A program made the position numbers and the translations under genes. Below the pieces are notes generated by a model. It was not told where the DNA came from. It did not search any database and was given only the letters and a program-made list of their open reading frames with translations. Below are positions 30,017 through 37,331 of a DNA stretch of 40,612 nt, piece after piece (positions within the stretch are counted from its first letter, which is position 1; each line of letters opens with the position of its first letter). This DNA comes from Candidatus Woesearchaeota archaeon (GTDB lineage Archaea; Nanobdellota; Nanobdellia; SCGC-AAA011-G17; GW2011-AR17), in NCBI GenBank assembly GCA_009691355.1, contig SICW01000001.1, positions 1 through 40,612 of the forward strand, in the 5' to 3' direction.

Positions 30017-30898
30017 ATGCCAGGCGAAAGAAAATCTGTGAAGTGTGAAGGAAGATTTCCTGAACTGAGAGAATATCTTTTTGGCACGCCAGTAGATATG
30101 GTTCTTGGTGAAAGAAAAACTGTTAGTGCCAAGGATCTTGATGACCTTTGGAGTTTGATTAAAGGAGATATCTACCAACATGATCTTAAAGACCCTTACT
30201 TTATGTCTCACTGTGATCTCGCAAGAAAGCAACCAGAACTACACCCTTATGCTCTTGTTCCCCTTTTTCCTTCTCCGGATTATATTCTTGCAGTACAATT
30301 GGTACAGCTATATACAATGAGCTTAGGTGTTTCATTTACTGTTTCTGAAAAAATGGAGGGAATGGCTCGACTCCCAGAACGGTTTCTTCTTGAAGAACTT
30401 AAACTTGAACCAAGATTAATTGAATTCCCAAATAGGGCTACACTCTCTGGATATGATTTACATACACATTTTGGAATTGGGACTATTAGCCTAGGTGGTG
30501 TAGAGGGATCTGGTATTCGTTCTGATTCACCTCATCTTATTGAGATTTATAGAAAAGAAGGAAGAGGTCAAAGAAATCTTGCTGGAGTTGTAGGTTTCTT
30601 GGTTCAAGATGAGGATATGCTTATCTCCCAAATACAAGCATGTAGAAATGCAGCTTTACCTAGTGGAGTTCCCTTAGGAGTTGGCTCTATTATTACTGCA
30701 GAACATATTGCGAAAACTCTCGGTTTTAAAAGAATGAAAATTTATACTGCTCGAGGTCACCCACATTTCAAAAAAGACCCTAACTCTTGGAGGAGAATGG
30801 GTAAGGAGTTTATAGAAATATTTGATACTTCCGTAAAAAAAATTGGAGGATATAAAGGTGATGGTGAAAAAGATCAAGTTTTTACAAAAACGCTCTAA
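30017..30898 (+). CDS. Orphan protein, tandem paralogue 2
   Basis: A 293-residue paralogue of the preceding gene. It keeps VKCEGRF, ALVPLFPS, TLSGY, the glycine-rich GIGTISLGGVEGSG loop followed by RSDSPHLIEI, EGRG, NLAGVVGF, SQIQACRNAALP, AEHIAKTLGF, IYTARGHP and SWRRMGKEF. The two genes differ mainly in residues 45-140. Conservation concentrated in the glycine-rich loop and the C-terminal third suggests that the active or binding site lies there. It converges on the histone gene with one base between. Confidence 0.6.
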   Translation: MPGERKSVKCEGRFPELREYLFGTPVDMVLGERKTVSAKDLDDLWSLIKGDIYQHDLKDPYFMSHCDLARKQPELHPYALVPLFPSPDYILAVQLVQLYTMSLGVSFTVSEKMEGMARLPERFLLEELKLEPRLIEFPNRATLSGYDLHTHFGIGTISLGGVEGSGIRSDSPHLIEIYRKEGRGQRNLAGVVGFLVQDEDMLISQIQACRNAALPSGVPLGVGSIITAEHIAKTLGFKRMKIYTARGHPHFKKDPNSWRRMGKEFIEIFDTSVKKIGGYKGDGEKDQVFTKTL

Positions 30899-30899
30899 C

Positions 30900-31112
30900 T
30901 TATTTCACTGCTTCTTTAATATCTACAGCTTTGATTGTTTTTCTTCCCGCATGCTGTGCAAAACGTAAAGACTTCTCACCAATCTTTATCACCTGCTCTT
31001 CAAGATATTCTGCAAGCTTTTCTTTTGCATCATCTGAAACACGCTGCGCACCAGCTTTCTTGAGAAGCTTTTCCATTGCTGAAGCAGAAATAATTGCTTT
31101 TCTTTGGGCCAT
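30900..31112 (-). CDS. Archaeal histone
   Basis: The 70-residue product is a single histone fold without tails: I-I-S-A-S-A helix 1, then RVSDDAKEKLAEYLEEQVIKIGEKSLRFAQHAGRKTIKAVDIKEAVK, which contains the central long helix and the RKTI-x-x-x-D-I loop and helix 3. Length and sequence match the HMfB type that wraps DNA as dimers and longer polymers. A TATA box about 27 nt upstream indicates a leaderless single-gene transcript. Confidence 0.95.
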   Translation of the reverse strand: MAQRKAIISASAMEKLLKKAGAQRVSDDAKEKLAEYLEEQVIKIGEKSLRFAQHAGRKTIKAVDIKEAVK

Positions 31113-31135
31113 ATTTTTTTCATAGGAAGAGTATT

Positions 31136-31143
31136 ATTTAAAT
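31136..31143 (-). promoter_or_regulatory. TATA box of the histone gene
   Basis: ATTTAAAT centred about 27 nt from the histone ATG at 31112. Confidence 0.55.
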
Positions 31144-31198
31144 GTTCCCCCTCGAGAAAGACTAATCTACATACTCTAGCACATACTATTTCGAAACA

Positions 31199-31206
31199 TT
31201 TATAAG
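31199..31206 (+). promoter_or_regulatory. Promoter of the ribosomal protein operon
   Basis: TTTATAAG preceded by purine-rich CGAAACA, a good BRE plus TATA match. Transcription is expected near 31229, about 168 nt before the L3 start. That is exceptional here, where most genes look leaderless. Confidence 0.65.
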
Positions 31207-31221
31207 GAGACGGATTTTTTC

Positions 31222-31230
31222 TCGTTACAT
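31222..31230 (+). repeat. 9-bp direct repeat, left copy
   Basis: TCGTTACAT, at the expected transcription start; an identical copy lies at 31380, just before the L3 start. Confidence 0.6.
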
Positions 31231-31270
31231 CAAAATGCTTTCGGAGGATTGCATTTAATACTCTTAACCT

Positions 31271-31373
31271 ATGAGGAGTTCACACCCATGTGTCGAACGA
31301 CAGAACGGATGTTCTGATTCTCAAAAAGGCGAGCGCAGGTTCGACGTCTATAAACCTGCTGTCTGAAAAGACA
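31271..31373 (+). ncRNA. Structured leader RNA of the ribosomal operon (candidate cis-regulatory)
   Basis: Successive hairpins can be read: CACA/TGTG (31281-31292), CAGAAC/GTTCTG with a GGAT loop (31301-31316), GCAGGTT/AACCTGC (31335-31341 with 31353-31359) and TGTCT/AGACA with a GAAA tetraloop (31360-31373). A competing 7-bp helix GTCGAAC (31292-31298) with GTTCGAC (31339-31345) cannot coexist with the third hairpin. The block is more GC-rich than its surroundings. It resembles a regulatory leader; I recognise no known riboswitch or RNA family. An open frame of 31 codons (31271-31366) runs through it, and a 7-codon one precedes it. Confidence 0.5.
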
Positions 31374-31379
31374 AGTATT

Positions 31380-31388
31380 TCGTTACAT
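31380..31388 (+). repeat. 9-bp direct repeat, right copy
   Basis: TCGTTACAT, 8 nt before the L3 start codon; identical to the copy at 31222. Confidence 0.6.
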
Positions 31389-31396
31389 TTGAAGAA

Positions 31397-32365
31397 ATGG
31401 GACACAAACACCACCCACGAAGAGGAAGTTTACAATTTTGGCCACATGCCCGAAGTAGTAAGCATGCTCCAAGAATACGAAGTAAAGTAGAGTCTAGAGA
31501 TAAAAAAATCCTTGGTTTCTTAGGTTATAAAGTTGGAATGACACACCTGCTTATCAAAGAAACAAATACAAACTCTCATAGAAAAAATATGGATATCTTC
31601 ACACCTGTTACTGTTATTGAATGTCCTCCACTAAAAGTGTATTCTATTCGTTATTATGCACAACAAGAAGATGGTGAACTACGTCTGGTTTCTGAAGTCT
31701 TTTCAAAAAAAGTGGATAAAGAACTTACAAGAAAAATACGACCATCCAAGAAGGAAAATGTTGCACCAGCACATTTTGATGCTCTCAAAGTTACAGTCTA
31801 TACACAACCTAAACTTACAGGTATTGGTAAAAAGAAACCTGATATGGTAGAATTCAGCGTTGGTGGAAAAGACTTGCAAGAAAAGTCTGCATTTGCACAA
31901 AGCCTTCTTGATAAAGAAATCAAAATTTCGGATGTATTCAAAGAAACACAATTTGTTGATGCTCATGCTGTTACCAAAGGAAAAGGATTTTCAGGAGTAG
32001 TAAAAAAATTCGGAGTCAAACCTTTACAACACAAAGCAGAAAAGGCACGAAGAAAAGTAGGTACTCTTGGATCTTGGCACCCTAACAAAGTTCTTTACAG
32101 TGTTGCACAGTGTGGAAAGTGGGGATATCACTTACGAACAGAATATAATAAAATGACACTTAAAATTGGAAGTAATCCTAAAGATATTAACCCGAAGGGA
32201 GGATTCGTTCGCTATGGCTTTGTAAAAAATGACTATCTTCTTGTGAAAGGATCTATTGCAGGACCAAACAAAAGACCAATTGCATTCTCTGATGCTATTC
32301 GAATCAAAAAGAAGGCTGTAAGTGGACCTATTGGCTATGTTAGTGTGGAGTCTAAACAACGATGA
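31397..32365 (+). CDS. rpl3: 50S ribosomal protein L3 (uL3)
   Basis: The 322-residue protein opens MGHKHHPRRGSLQFWP and contains LGYKVGMTHL, VTKGKGFSGVVKKFG, the KARRKVGTLGSWHP loop and a C-terminal GPIGYVS, all typical of archaeal uL3. It sits near the peptidyl transferase centre. First gene of the operon, translated after a long structured leader; its last four bases overlap the L4 start (ATGA). Confidence 0.97.
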   Translation: MGHKHHPRRGSLQFWPHARSSKHAPRIRSKVESRDKKILGFLGYKVGMTHLLIKETNTNSHRKNMDIFTPVTVIECPPLKVYSIRYYAQQEDGELRLVSEVFSKKVDKELTRKIRPSKKENVAPAHFDALKVTVYTQPKLTGIGKKKPDMVEFSVGGKDLQEKSAFAQSLLDKEIKISDVFKETQFVDAHAVTKGKGFSGVVKKFGVKPLQHKAEKARRKVGTLGSWHPNKVLYSVAQCGKWGYHLRTEYNKMTLKIGSNPKDINPKGGFVRYGFVKNDYLLVKGSIAGPNKRPIAFSDAIRIKKKAVSGPIGYVSVESKQR

Positions 32366-33186
32366 AATCAGCAGTTATAGGAATGGATGGGAAAAAAGGA
32401 AAAGATGTTTCTCTTCCTATTCAGTTTTCTGAAGACTTTAGGCCTGACTTAATTAAAAAAGCTGTGCTTGCACAACAATCTCATTCTATTCAACCTACAG
32501 GAACAAGTCCTTTAGCAGGACTGCGACAATCTTCTTTTATTACAAAACGAAGAAAGCATTACAAAACAACATATGGGCGAGGACAGTCTCGAACACCAAG
32601 AAAAATTCTCTCTAGAAAGGGAATGAATTTCCATTATGTTGGAGCAGTTGCACCAAACACTGTTGGAGGAAGAGTTTCTCATCCGCCTAAAGCAAGCAAA
32701 ATCTGGGACTTGAAAATGAATGTGCAAGAAAGAAGAAAAGCTATTCGAAGTGCTATTGCAGCAACTATGAATCCAGAGCTTGTAAAAAGAAGAGGGCACA
32801 CCGCAGAATCATTTGTTGTTGAACAAAAAATTGAAGATCTTAAAAAAGCAAAAGATGTGTATGAATTCCTTGCAAAAGCAGGGCTTGAAAAAGAATTAAA
32901 AAGAATTGCTGAAAAGAAAATTAGAGCAGGAATAGGAAAAACGAGAGGAAGACCTTATAGAAAGAAAAAAGGGCCACTCTTTGTTGTTTCTAAAAAATGT
33001 GCTCTTCTTACTGCAGCAAGAAATCTTCAAGGAATTGAAGTGTGTATTGTTAAAAATCTAAATGCAGAACTCCTTGCGCCAGGTACAAATGCTGGAAGAC
33101 TCACTGTATGGTCTGATAAAGCGCTGGATGTTATGGATAAAGAAAAGCTATTCTTTGCTTCTGTGAAGAAGGAGAGTAAAAAATGA
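32362..33186 (+). CDS. rpl4: 50S ribosomal protein L4 (uL4)
   Basis: The 274-residue length and the loop with GRGQSRTPRKIL and VGGRVSHPPK identify archaeal uL4, which lines the peptide exit tunnel. The C-terminal half has the alpha/beta fold with a long KAGL-rich helix and VWSDKALD near the end. Starts within the L3 stop and overlaps L23 by 4 bp, indicating coupled translation. In bacteria L4 represses its own operon, so it is a candidate ligand for the leader RNA; this is only analogy. Confidence 0.96.
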   Translation: MKSAVIGMDGKKGKDVSLPIQFSEDFRPDLIKKAVLAQQSHSIQPTGTSPLAGLRQSSFITKRRKHYKTTYGRGQSRTPRKILSRKGMNFHYVGAVAPNTVGGRVSHPPKASKIWDLKMNVQERRKAIRSAIAATMNPELVKRRGHTAESFVVEQKIEDLKKAKDVYEFLAKAGLEKELKRIAEKKIRAGIGKTRGRPYRKKKGPLFVVSKKCALLTAARNLQGIEVCIVKNLNAELLAPGTNAGRLTVWSDKALDVMDKEKLFFASVKKESKK

Positions 33187-33449
33187 GTCTTGATACATTC
33201 TCTATCATTAAACATCCTGTGACTACAGAAAAAAATGTTAAAATCATGCAAAATGAAAATAAATTAGTTTTCATTGTTGATAGAAGAGCAACTAAGCAAG
33301 ATATTAAAAAAGATGCTGAAACTCTTTTCAAAGTAAAAGTTATCAAAGTCACAACACTTATTCTTCCTTCTGGGGAGAAAAAAGCATTTGTCAAGTTAGC
33401 TGCTGAAACACCTGCAATTGATGTTGCAACACAGCTAGGATTACTCTAA
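33183..33449 (+). CDS. rpl23: 50S ribosomal protein L23 (uL23)
   Basis: An 88-residue protein with IIKHPVTTEKNV, KLVFIVDRRATKQDIKKDAE and VKVIKVTTLILPSGEKKAFVKL, the full uL23 pattern. It forms the docking site for SRP at the tunnel exit. GGAG precedes the ATG, and the gene overlaps L4 by 4 bp. Confidence 0.96.
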   Translation: MSLDTFSIIKHPVTTEKNVKIMQNENKLVFIVDRRATKQDIKKDAETLFKVKVIKVTTLILPSGEKKAFVKLAAETPAIDVATQLGLL

Positions 33450-33450
33450 C

Positions 33451-34176
33451 ATGGGAAAGAATCTGATTACACAACGTCGAGGGAGAGGAACATCTACTTA
33501 CAGGGCTCCAAGTCATAGATACTATGGAGAGATTAAATATCGAGCTTATGATGACGTTGAAAGAAACGCTGTTGTATATGGGACAGTAAAAGATCTCATT
33601 GATTGCCCAGGACATATGGCTCCGTTGGCAGAGATTCAATATGATACCAAAGAAGTCATTCTTATTTCTGCTCCACTGAATATTAAAGTTGGAGATATCG
33701 TTGCTTCAGGAGCTAGTGCACCTGTACAAAATGGAAATGTCCTTCCTTTGAAGAACATCCCTGAAGGAACTGCAATTTACAATCTTGAATGTAGACCTGG
33801 TGATGGTGGAAAGCTTGTTCGAACTGCAGGTGTTTGTGCACGTGTTGTTGGAAGGGTTGGAGAAGGAATCATTGTTAAATTACCATCTAAAAAACAAAAA
33901 ACATTCTTAGGAGAATGTCGAGCTACTATTGGAACTATCGCAGGAGATGGAAGAACTGAAAAACCATTCCTTAAGGCTGGGAAGAGAATGCATGCTATGA
34001 GAGCAAGAAACAAACTTTATCCTCAAACCTCTGGAGTTGCTATGAACGCTGTAGATCACCCCTTTGGATCTGGGCGGGGTAGACACGCAGGTAAGCCTAA
34101 GGCTCCTCCAAGATGGGCTCCAGCTGGAAGGAATGTTGGATTAATTAGGGCGAAGAGAACAGGGAGAAAACGATAA
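33451..34176 (+). CDS. rpl2: 50S ribosomal protein L2 (uL2)
   Basis: The 241-residue protein shows the oligonucleotide-binding fold followed by the SH3-like domain and the C-terminal GVAMNAVDHPFGSGRGRH, containing the histidine-bearing loop that reaches toward the peptidyl transferase centre. Length agrees with archaeal uL2. Begins 1 bp after L23. Confidence 0.97.
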   Translation: MGKNLITQRRGRGTSTYRAPSHRYYGEIKYRAYDDVERNAVVYGTVKDLIDCPGHMAPLAEIQYDTKEVILISAPLNIKVGDIVASGASAPVQNGNVLPLKNIPEGTAIYNLECRPGDGGKLVRTAGVCARVVGRVGEGIIVKLPSKKQKTFLGECRATIGTIAGDGRTEKPFLKAGKRMHAMRARNKLYPQTSGVAMNAVDHPFGSGRGRHAGKPKAPPRWAPAGRNVGLIRAKRTGRKR

Positions 34177-34178
34177 TC

Positions 34179-34577
34179 ATGGCACGAAAAGAATTCACCT
34201 ATCGAGGAAAAACAGTTGATGAAATTAAAGCACTCGACGTGAAAGAGTTTGCAAAACTCGTTCCTGCAAGACAACGAAGAACTCTTGAGCATGGCTTTAA
34301 CGAAATGCAAAAAAGACTCCTTTTGAAAATCAAAAAAGCTAAAGAAGGAAAGTATAAAAAACCCATTAAAACTCATTGTAGAGATATGATTGTTATCCCA
34401 GAAATGCTTGGGCTGCATATTCATGTGCATATGGGAAAATCATACGTACAAATAGAAATATTCCCAGATATGCTTGGGCATTACTTAGGGGAATTCACTC
34501 TTACAAGAAATAGGGTCGCACACTCTGCACCTGGAATTGGAGCAACTAAATCTAGCTCAGCAGCATCGGTTAAATAA
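34179..34577 (+). CDS. rps19: 30S ribosomal protein S19 (uS19)
   Basis: The 132-residue protein begins ARKEFTYRGKTVDEI and has the LKIKKAKEGKYKKPIKTHCRDMIVIPEM region and GHYLGEFTLTRNRVAHSAPGIGATKSS, which are archaeal/eukaryotic uS19 features. It lies in the head of the small subunit. Begins 2 bp after L2. Confidence 0.96.
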   Translation: MARKEFTYRGKTVDEIKALDVKEFAKLVPARQRRTLEHGFNEMQKRLLLKIKKAKEGKYKKPIKTHCRDMIVIPEMLGLHIHVHMGKSYVQIEIFPDMLGHYLGEFTLTRNRVAHSAPGIGATKSSSAASVK

Positions 34578-34579
34578 AA

Positions 34580-35056
34580 ATGGAAAATAAACAACACATT
34601 GCAACTGCAAAAGGAGAGAACTTAGGTCTCTCACGAAAGTTTTCTATAGAGGTTGCTACATTCATTCGAGGAAAAAGCCTTGCTGATGCGAAGAAGAAAA
34701 TGCAGGATGTTATGACCTTAAAAGTTGCTGTTCCTTTTAGAAAATATCATATGGACTTAGGTCACAAACCTGGGCCAATGGGACCGGGAAGGTTTCCTAC
34801 TAAAGTTGCTAAGGAAATGCTACGACTCTTAAACTCTGCTGAAATGAATGCTCTCAACAAGGGCTTGGATATAGAAAACCTTTATGTTGCACGTGTTGTA
34901 GCGAATAAAGGGAACACACAAATGAAACCTGGAAGATATAGAGGAAGAAGAGCAAAAAGAACACATATCGAAATCACACTTGCTGAAAAGGAAAAAAAGA
35001 AAACTGAAAAGAAAGAAACAGCTAAAACTAGTCCAAAGGAGAAAAAGACCAAATGA
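34580..35056 (+). CDS. rpl22: 50S ribosomal protein L22 (uL22)
   Basis: The first 135 residues match uL22 (SRKFSIEVATFIRGKSL, GHKPGPMGPGRFPTKVAKEML, and the GRYRGRRAKRTHIEI end of the extended hairpin that lines the exit tunnel). A lysine-, glutamate- and threonine-rich tail of about 20 residues follows. Overlaps S3 by 4 bp. Confidence 0.95.
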   Translation: MENKQHIATAKGENLGLSRKFSIEVATFIRGKSLADAKKKMQDVMTLKVAVPFRKYHMDLGHKPGPMGPGRFPTKVAKEMLRLLNSAEMNALNKGLDIENLYVARVVANKGNTQMKPGRYRGRRAKRTHIEITLAEKEKKKTEKKETAKTSPKEKKTK

Positions 35057-35820
35057 TAGAGCGAAAATTTGTCGGTGAAAAGATGAGGGAATTTTTGGTT
35101 AATGAATACCTCCATAAAGAATTAGGAGCAGGGAAGTATAGCTCTTTTGAAATTAAAAGGACTCCTCTTGGTGAGAGAATTGTTATTTACACGGCGAGAC
35201 CGGGATTAATTGTTGGTAAAGGTGGAGAGAATATTAAAGAACTTACAAAAGTTTTGAAAAGTAAATTTAAAATGGAAAATCCTCAGATTGAGGTTGCAGA
35301 AATTGAAAATGCAAACCTTGATGCACAGACTATGGCAGAGCAGATTGTAACAACACTAGAACGATTCGGACCAAAGAGATTCAAATCAGTTGGATACAAG
35401 ACCTTGCAAAGAATTATTGATGCTGGTGCTATGGGAGCAGAAATCGCTATTGGTGGAAGAGGACTTCCAGGTGCAAGAGCAAAAACATGGAGATTTTATG
35501 CTGGATATCTTAAGAAATCTGGAGATGTTTCCATGTCATTTGTTATGTACGGGGAATCAACAGCAAACTTAAAATCGGGAAGCATTGGAGTTAAGGTACG
35601 TATCCTTCCTCCAAACACAATTTTACCTGATAAACTGACTCTTATTGACCAAACCGCAATGACTGTCCAAGTAGAAGAAGTTAAACTTGAAGATAAAAAA
35701 GAAACTACTAAAGATGAAACTCCGGTAGCTGAAGATAAAAAAATTAAAAAGAAAGCCGCTGTGAAGAAAAAAGTAGCAAAGAAAAAGGAAGAAGTAAAAG
35801 AAAATGAAGATCAAGAATAA
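35053..35820 (+). CDS. rps3: 30S ribosomal protein S3 (uS3)
   Basis: Residues 1-200 match archaeal uS3: a type II KH domain with VGKGGENI, and a C-terminal domain with GGRGLPGARAKTWRF. The last 55 residues are an acidic/basic Lys-Glu tail, probably disordered. uS3 guards the mRNA entry channel. GGAG precedes the start; the end overlaps L29 by 17 bp. Confidence 0.95.
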   Translation: MIERKFVGEKMREFLVNEYLHKELGAGKYSSFEIKRTPLGERIVIYTARPGLIVGKGGENIKELTKVLKSKFKMENPQIEVAEIENANLDAQTMAEQIVTTLERFGPKRFKSVGYKTLQRIIDAGAMGAEIAIGGRGLPGARAKTWRFYAGYLKKSGDVSMSFVMYGESTANLKSGSIGVKVRILPPNTILPDKLTLIDQTAMTVQVEEVKLEDKKETTKDETPVAEDKKIKKKAAVKKKVAKKKEEVKENEDQE

Positions 35821-36028
35821 AGAACTGCGAAAAATGACTAAACAAGAGCTGGATAATAAGCTCCTTGAACTTAGAAAGGATCTCATTAAAATTAATGCTC
35901 AAATTGGAGCTGGGACTGTTCCTGAGAATCCAGGGAATGTTAAGAATGTGAAAAAAACTGTTGCTAGGATACTTACTATTATGACCGAAACTAAAAATAA
36001 GGAGGTGCCGAAGAAAACCCATGCGTGA
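35804..36028 (+). CDS. rpl29: 50S ribosomal protein L29 (uL29)
   Basis: The 74-residue product has the two-helix uL29 pattern: LRKMTKQELDNKLLELRKDL then PGNVKNVKKTVARILTIMTE. It sits at the tunnel exit beside L23. The 17-bp overlap with S3 and 8-bp overlap with aIF1 show tight packing. Confidence 0.9.
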   Translation: MKIKNKELRKMTKQELDNKLLELRKDLIKINAQIGAGTVPENPGNVKNVKKTVARILTIMTETKNKEVPKKTHA

Positions 36029-36341
36029 AATTTGTCCAAAATGTGGCTTGCCTCAAGAGCTCTGTGTTTGTGAGAGTATCGCAAAAGAAGAGCAGAAAAT
36101 TGAGATTCGCCTCGTTAAAAGAAGATTTGGAAAACTCAGCACGATAATCTCAGGCATTGATGATAAAACGATAAACCTCAAGGAGCTTGCAAAAAAACTT
36201 AAATCCAAGCTTGCTTGTGGGGGTACTACAAAAGAAAAAAACATAGAACTCCAAGGAAATCACCTTGAAATGTCTAAAAAAGTCATTATTGAGGAAGGGT
36301 TTGCCTCTAGCTCTATCACGATCATTAGCGAAATAAGATGA
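36021..36341 (+). CDS. Translation initiation factor aIF1 (SUI1 family)
   Basis: The 106-residue protein has a short N-terminal zinc-binding segment CPKCGLPQELCVC, as in many archaeal members, and then the SUI1 fold with IEIRLVKRRFGKLSTIISGID, the basic KLKSKLACGGTTKE loop and LQGNHLEM. aIF1 controls start-codon selection. It lies, as usual in archaea, between L29 and Rpp29. A GGAGGTG Shine-Dalgarno site lies 13 nt before the ATG. Confidence 0.95.
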   Translation: MREICPKCGLPQELCVCESIAKEEQKIEIRLVKRRFGKLSTIISGIDDKTINLKELAKKLKSKLACGGTTKEKNIELQGNHLEMSKKVIIEEGFASSSITIISEIR

Positions 36342-36598
36342 GATCACCAACAAACATCGTCCGACACGAATTCATCGGTCTTGACGTTGTGGTGGTTGAT
36401 GCAGAAAACAAAACTTTGATTGGTATCAAGGGTGAAATTGTTGATGAAACAAAAAACACCTTTGTTATTGAAACAGAGCATGGAGAAAAAAGCGTGCTAA
36501 AAAAAGGCGCAAGCTTTCAAGTATCTGTGCAGAATCAAGACATCATAATCAAAGGAGATATTTTGGTTGGAAGACCAGAAGATAGGATAAAAAAATGA
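36338..36598 (+). CDS. rnp1: RNase P protein component 1 (Rpp29/Pop4)
   Basis: The 86-residue Sm-like protein contains NIVRHEFIGLDVVVVDA, IGIKGEIVDETKNTFVIE and GDILVGRPEDRIKK, the archaeal Rpp29 pattern. It binds the specificity domain of RNase P RNA and is therefore linked to tRNA 5' maturation. Overlaps aIF1 and S17 by 4 bp each. Confidence 0.95.
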   Translation: MRSPTNIVRHEFIGLDVVVVDAENKTLIGIKGEIVDETKNTFVIETEHGEKSVLKKGASFQVSVQNQDIIIKGDILVGRPEDRIKK

Positions 36599-36930
36599 AA
36601 ACAAAAGCAAAGAAGAACGTCGGAATGGGACTGATTGTACCTAGTAAAAACTGTACTGATAAACACTGCCCATTTCACGGTGACCTCAAACTACATGGAA
36701 GAGTCTTTGAAGGAAAGGTTATTAATAAAAACCTACATAAGACAGTAAATGTAGAATGGGAAAGAATATCTTACCTCTCTAAATTTGAACGTTACTCAAA
36801 AAGTAGATCTCGAGTGAAAGCACACAATCCTGATTGTATTGGTGCTGAAGTTGGAGATCATGCTATGATCGTTGAAACGAGGCCTATTAGTAAAACAAAA
36901 AAATTCGTGGTGGTGAAAGTTAACAAATGA
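36595..36930 (+). CDS. rps17: 30S ribosomal protein S17 (uS17)
   Basis: The 111-residue length is that of the archaeal protein. CPFHGDLKLHGRVFEGKVI and KTVNVEWERISYLSKFERYSKSRSRVKAHNP are diagnostic, with the OB-fold end ETRPISKTKKFVVVK. It binds 16S rRNA early in assembly. Overlaps L14 by 4 bp. Confidence 0.96.
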   Translation: MKTKAKKNVGMGLIVPSKNCTDKHCPFHGDLKLHGRVFEGKVINKNLHKTVNVEWERISYLSKFERYSKSRSRVKAHNPDCIGAEVGDHAMIVETRPISKTKKFVVVKVNK

Positions 36931-37328
36931 AAGCACTTACAGGACATAAGGTACGAGCACTTCCAGTAGGAGCCGAAATTCCTACTTGTGATAACTCTGG
37001 GGCAAAAGTTGTTAAGATTATTAGTGTTAAAGGACACAAGACCGTACGAAGAAGAATTGCTTCTGGTGGTGTTGGAGATCTTATCAAAGCATCTGTCATC
37101 AAAGGAAAACCTGAGATGAGAAAACAAGTTGTCTCTGCAATAATTGTTAGGCAGAAAAAAGAATATAAGAGGGCTAATGGAACTCGAATTAAATTTGAAG
37201 ATAATGCGGTTATTGTACTTAAAGATGAGAAAGGTACTCCAAAAGGAACTATTTTTAAAGGAGCTATTGCAAAAGAAGCTGCTGAAAGATGGCCTGGAAT
37301 TTCCAAAGTCTCAAGTATTGTGGTATAA
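36927..37328 (+). CDS. rpl14: 50S ribosomal protein L14 (uL14)
   Basis: The 133-residue protein shows VGAEIPTCDNSGAKVVKIISV, VGDLIKASVIKGKPEMRKQV and FEDNAVIVLKDEKGTPKGT, followed by EAAERWPGISKVSSIVV; these are uL14 hallmarks. It forms an intersubunit bridge and the site where aIF6 binds. Confidence 0.97.
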   Translation: MKALTGHKVRALPVGAEIPTCDNSGAKVVKIISVKGHKTVRRRIASGGVGDLIKASVIKGKPEMRKQVVSAIIVRQKKEYKRANGTRIKFEDNAVIVLKDEKGTPKGTIFKGAIAKEAAERWPGISKVSSIVV

Positions 37329-37331
37329 AAA

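Noticed and set aside
31271..31373. Operon leader as a tRNA with a T-arm intron
   Set aside because: The GGTTCGAC segment resembles a T-loop, but there is no acceptor stem and the enclosed length is too short for a cloverleaf.
31290..31490. A 66-codon plus-strand frame crossing the L3 start
   Set aside because: It overlaps the well-supported L3 N-terminus in another frame and only reads through hairpin-forming leader sequence.
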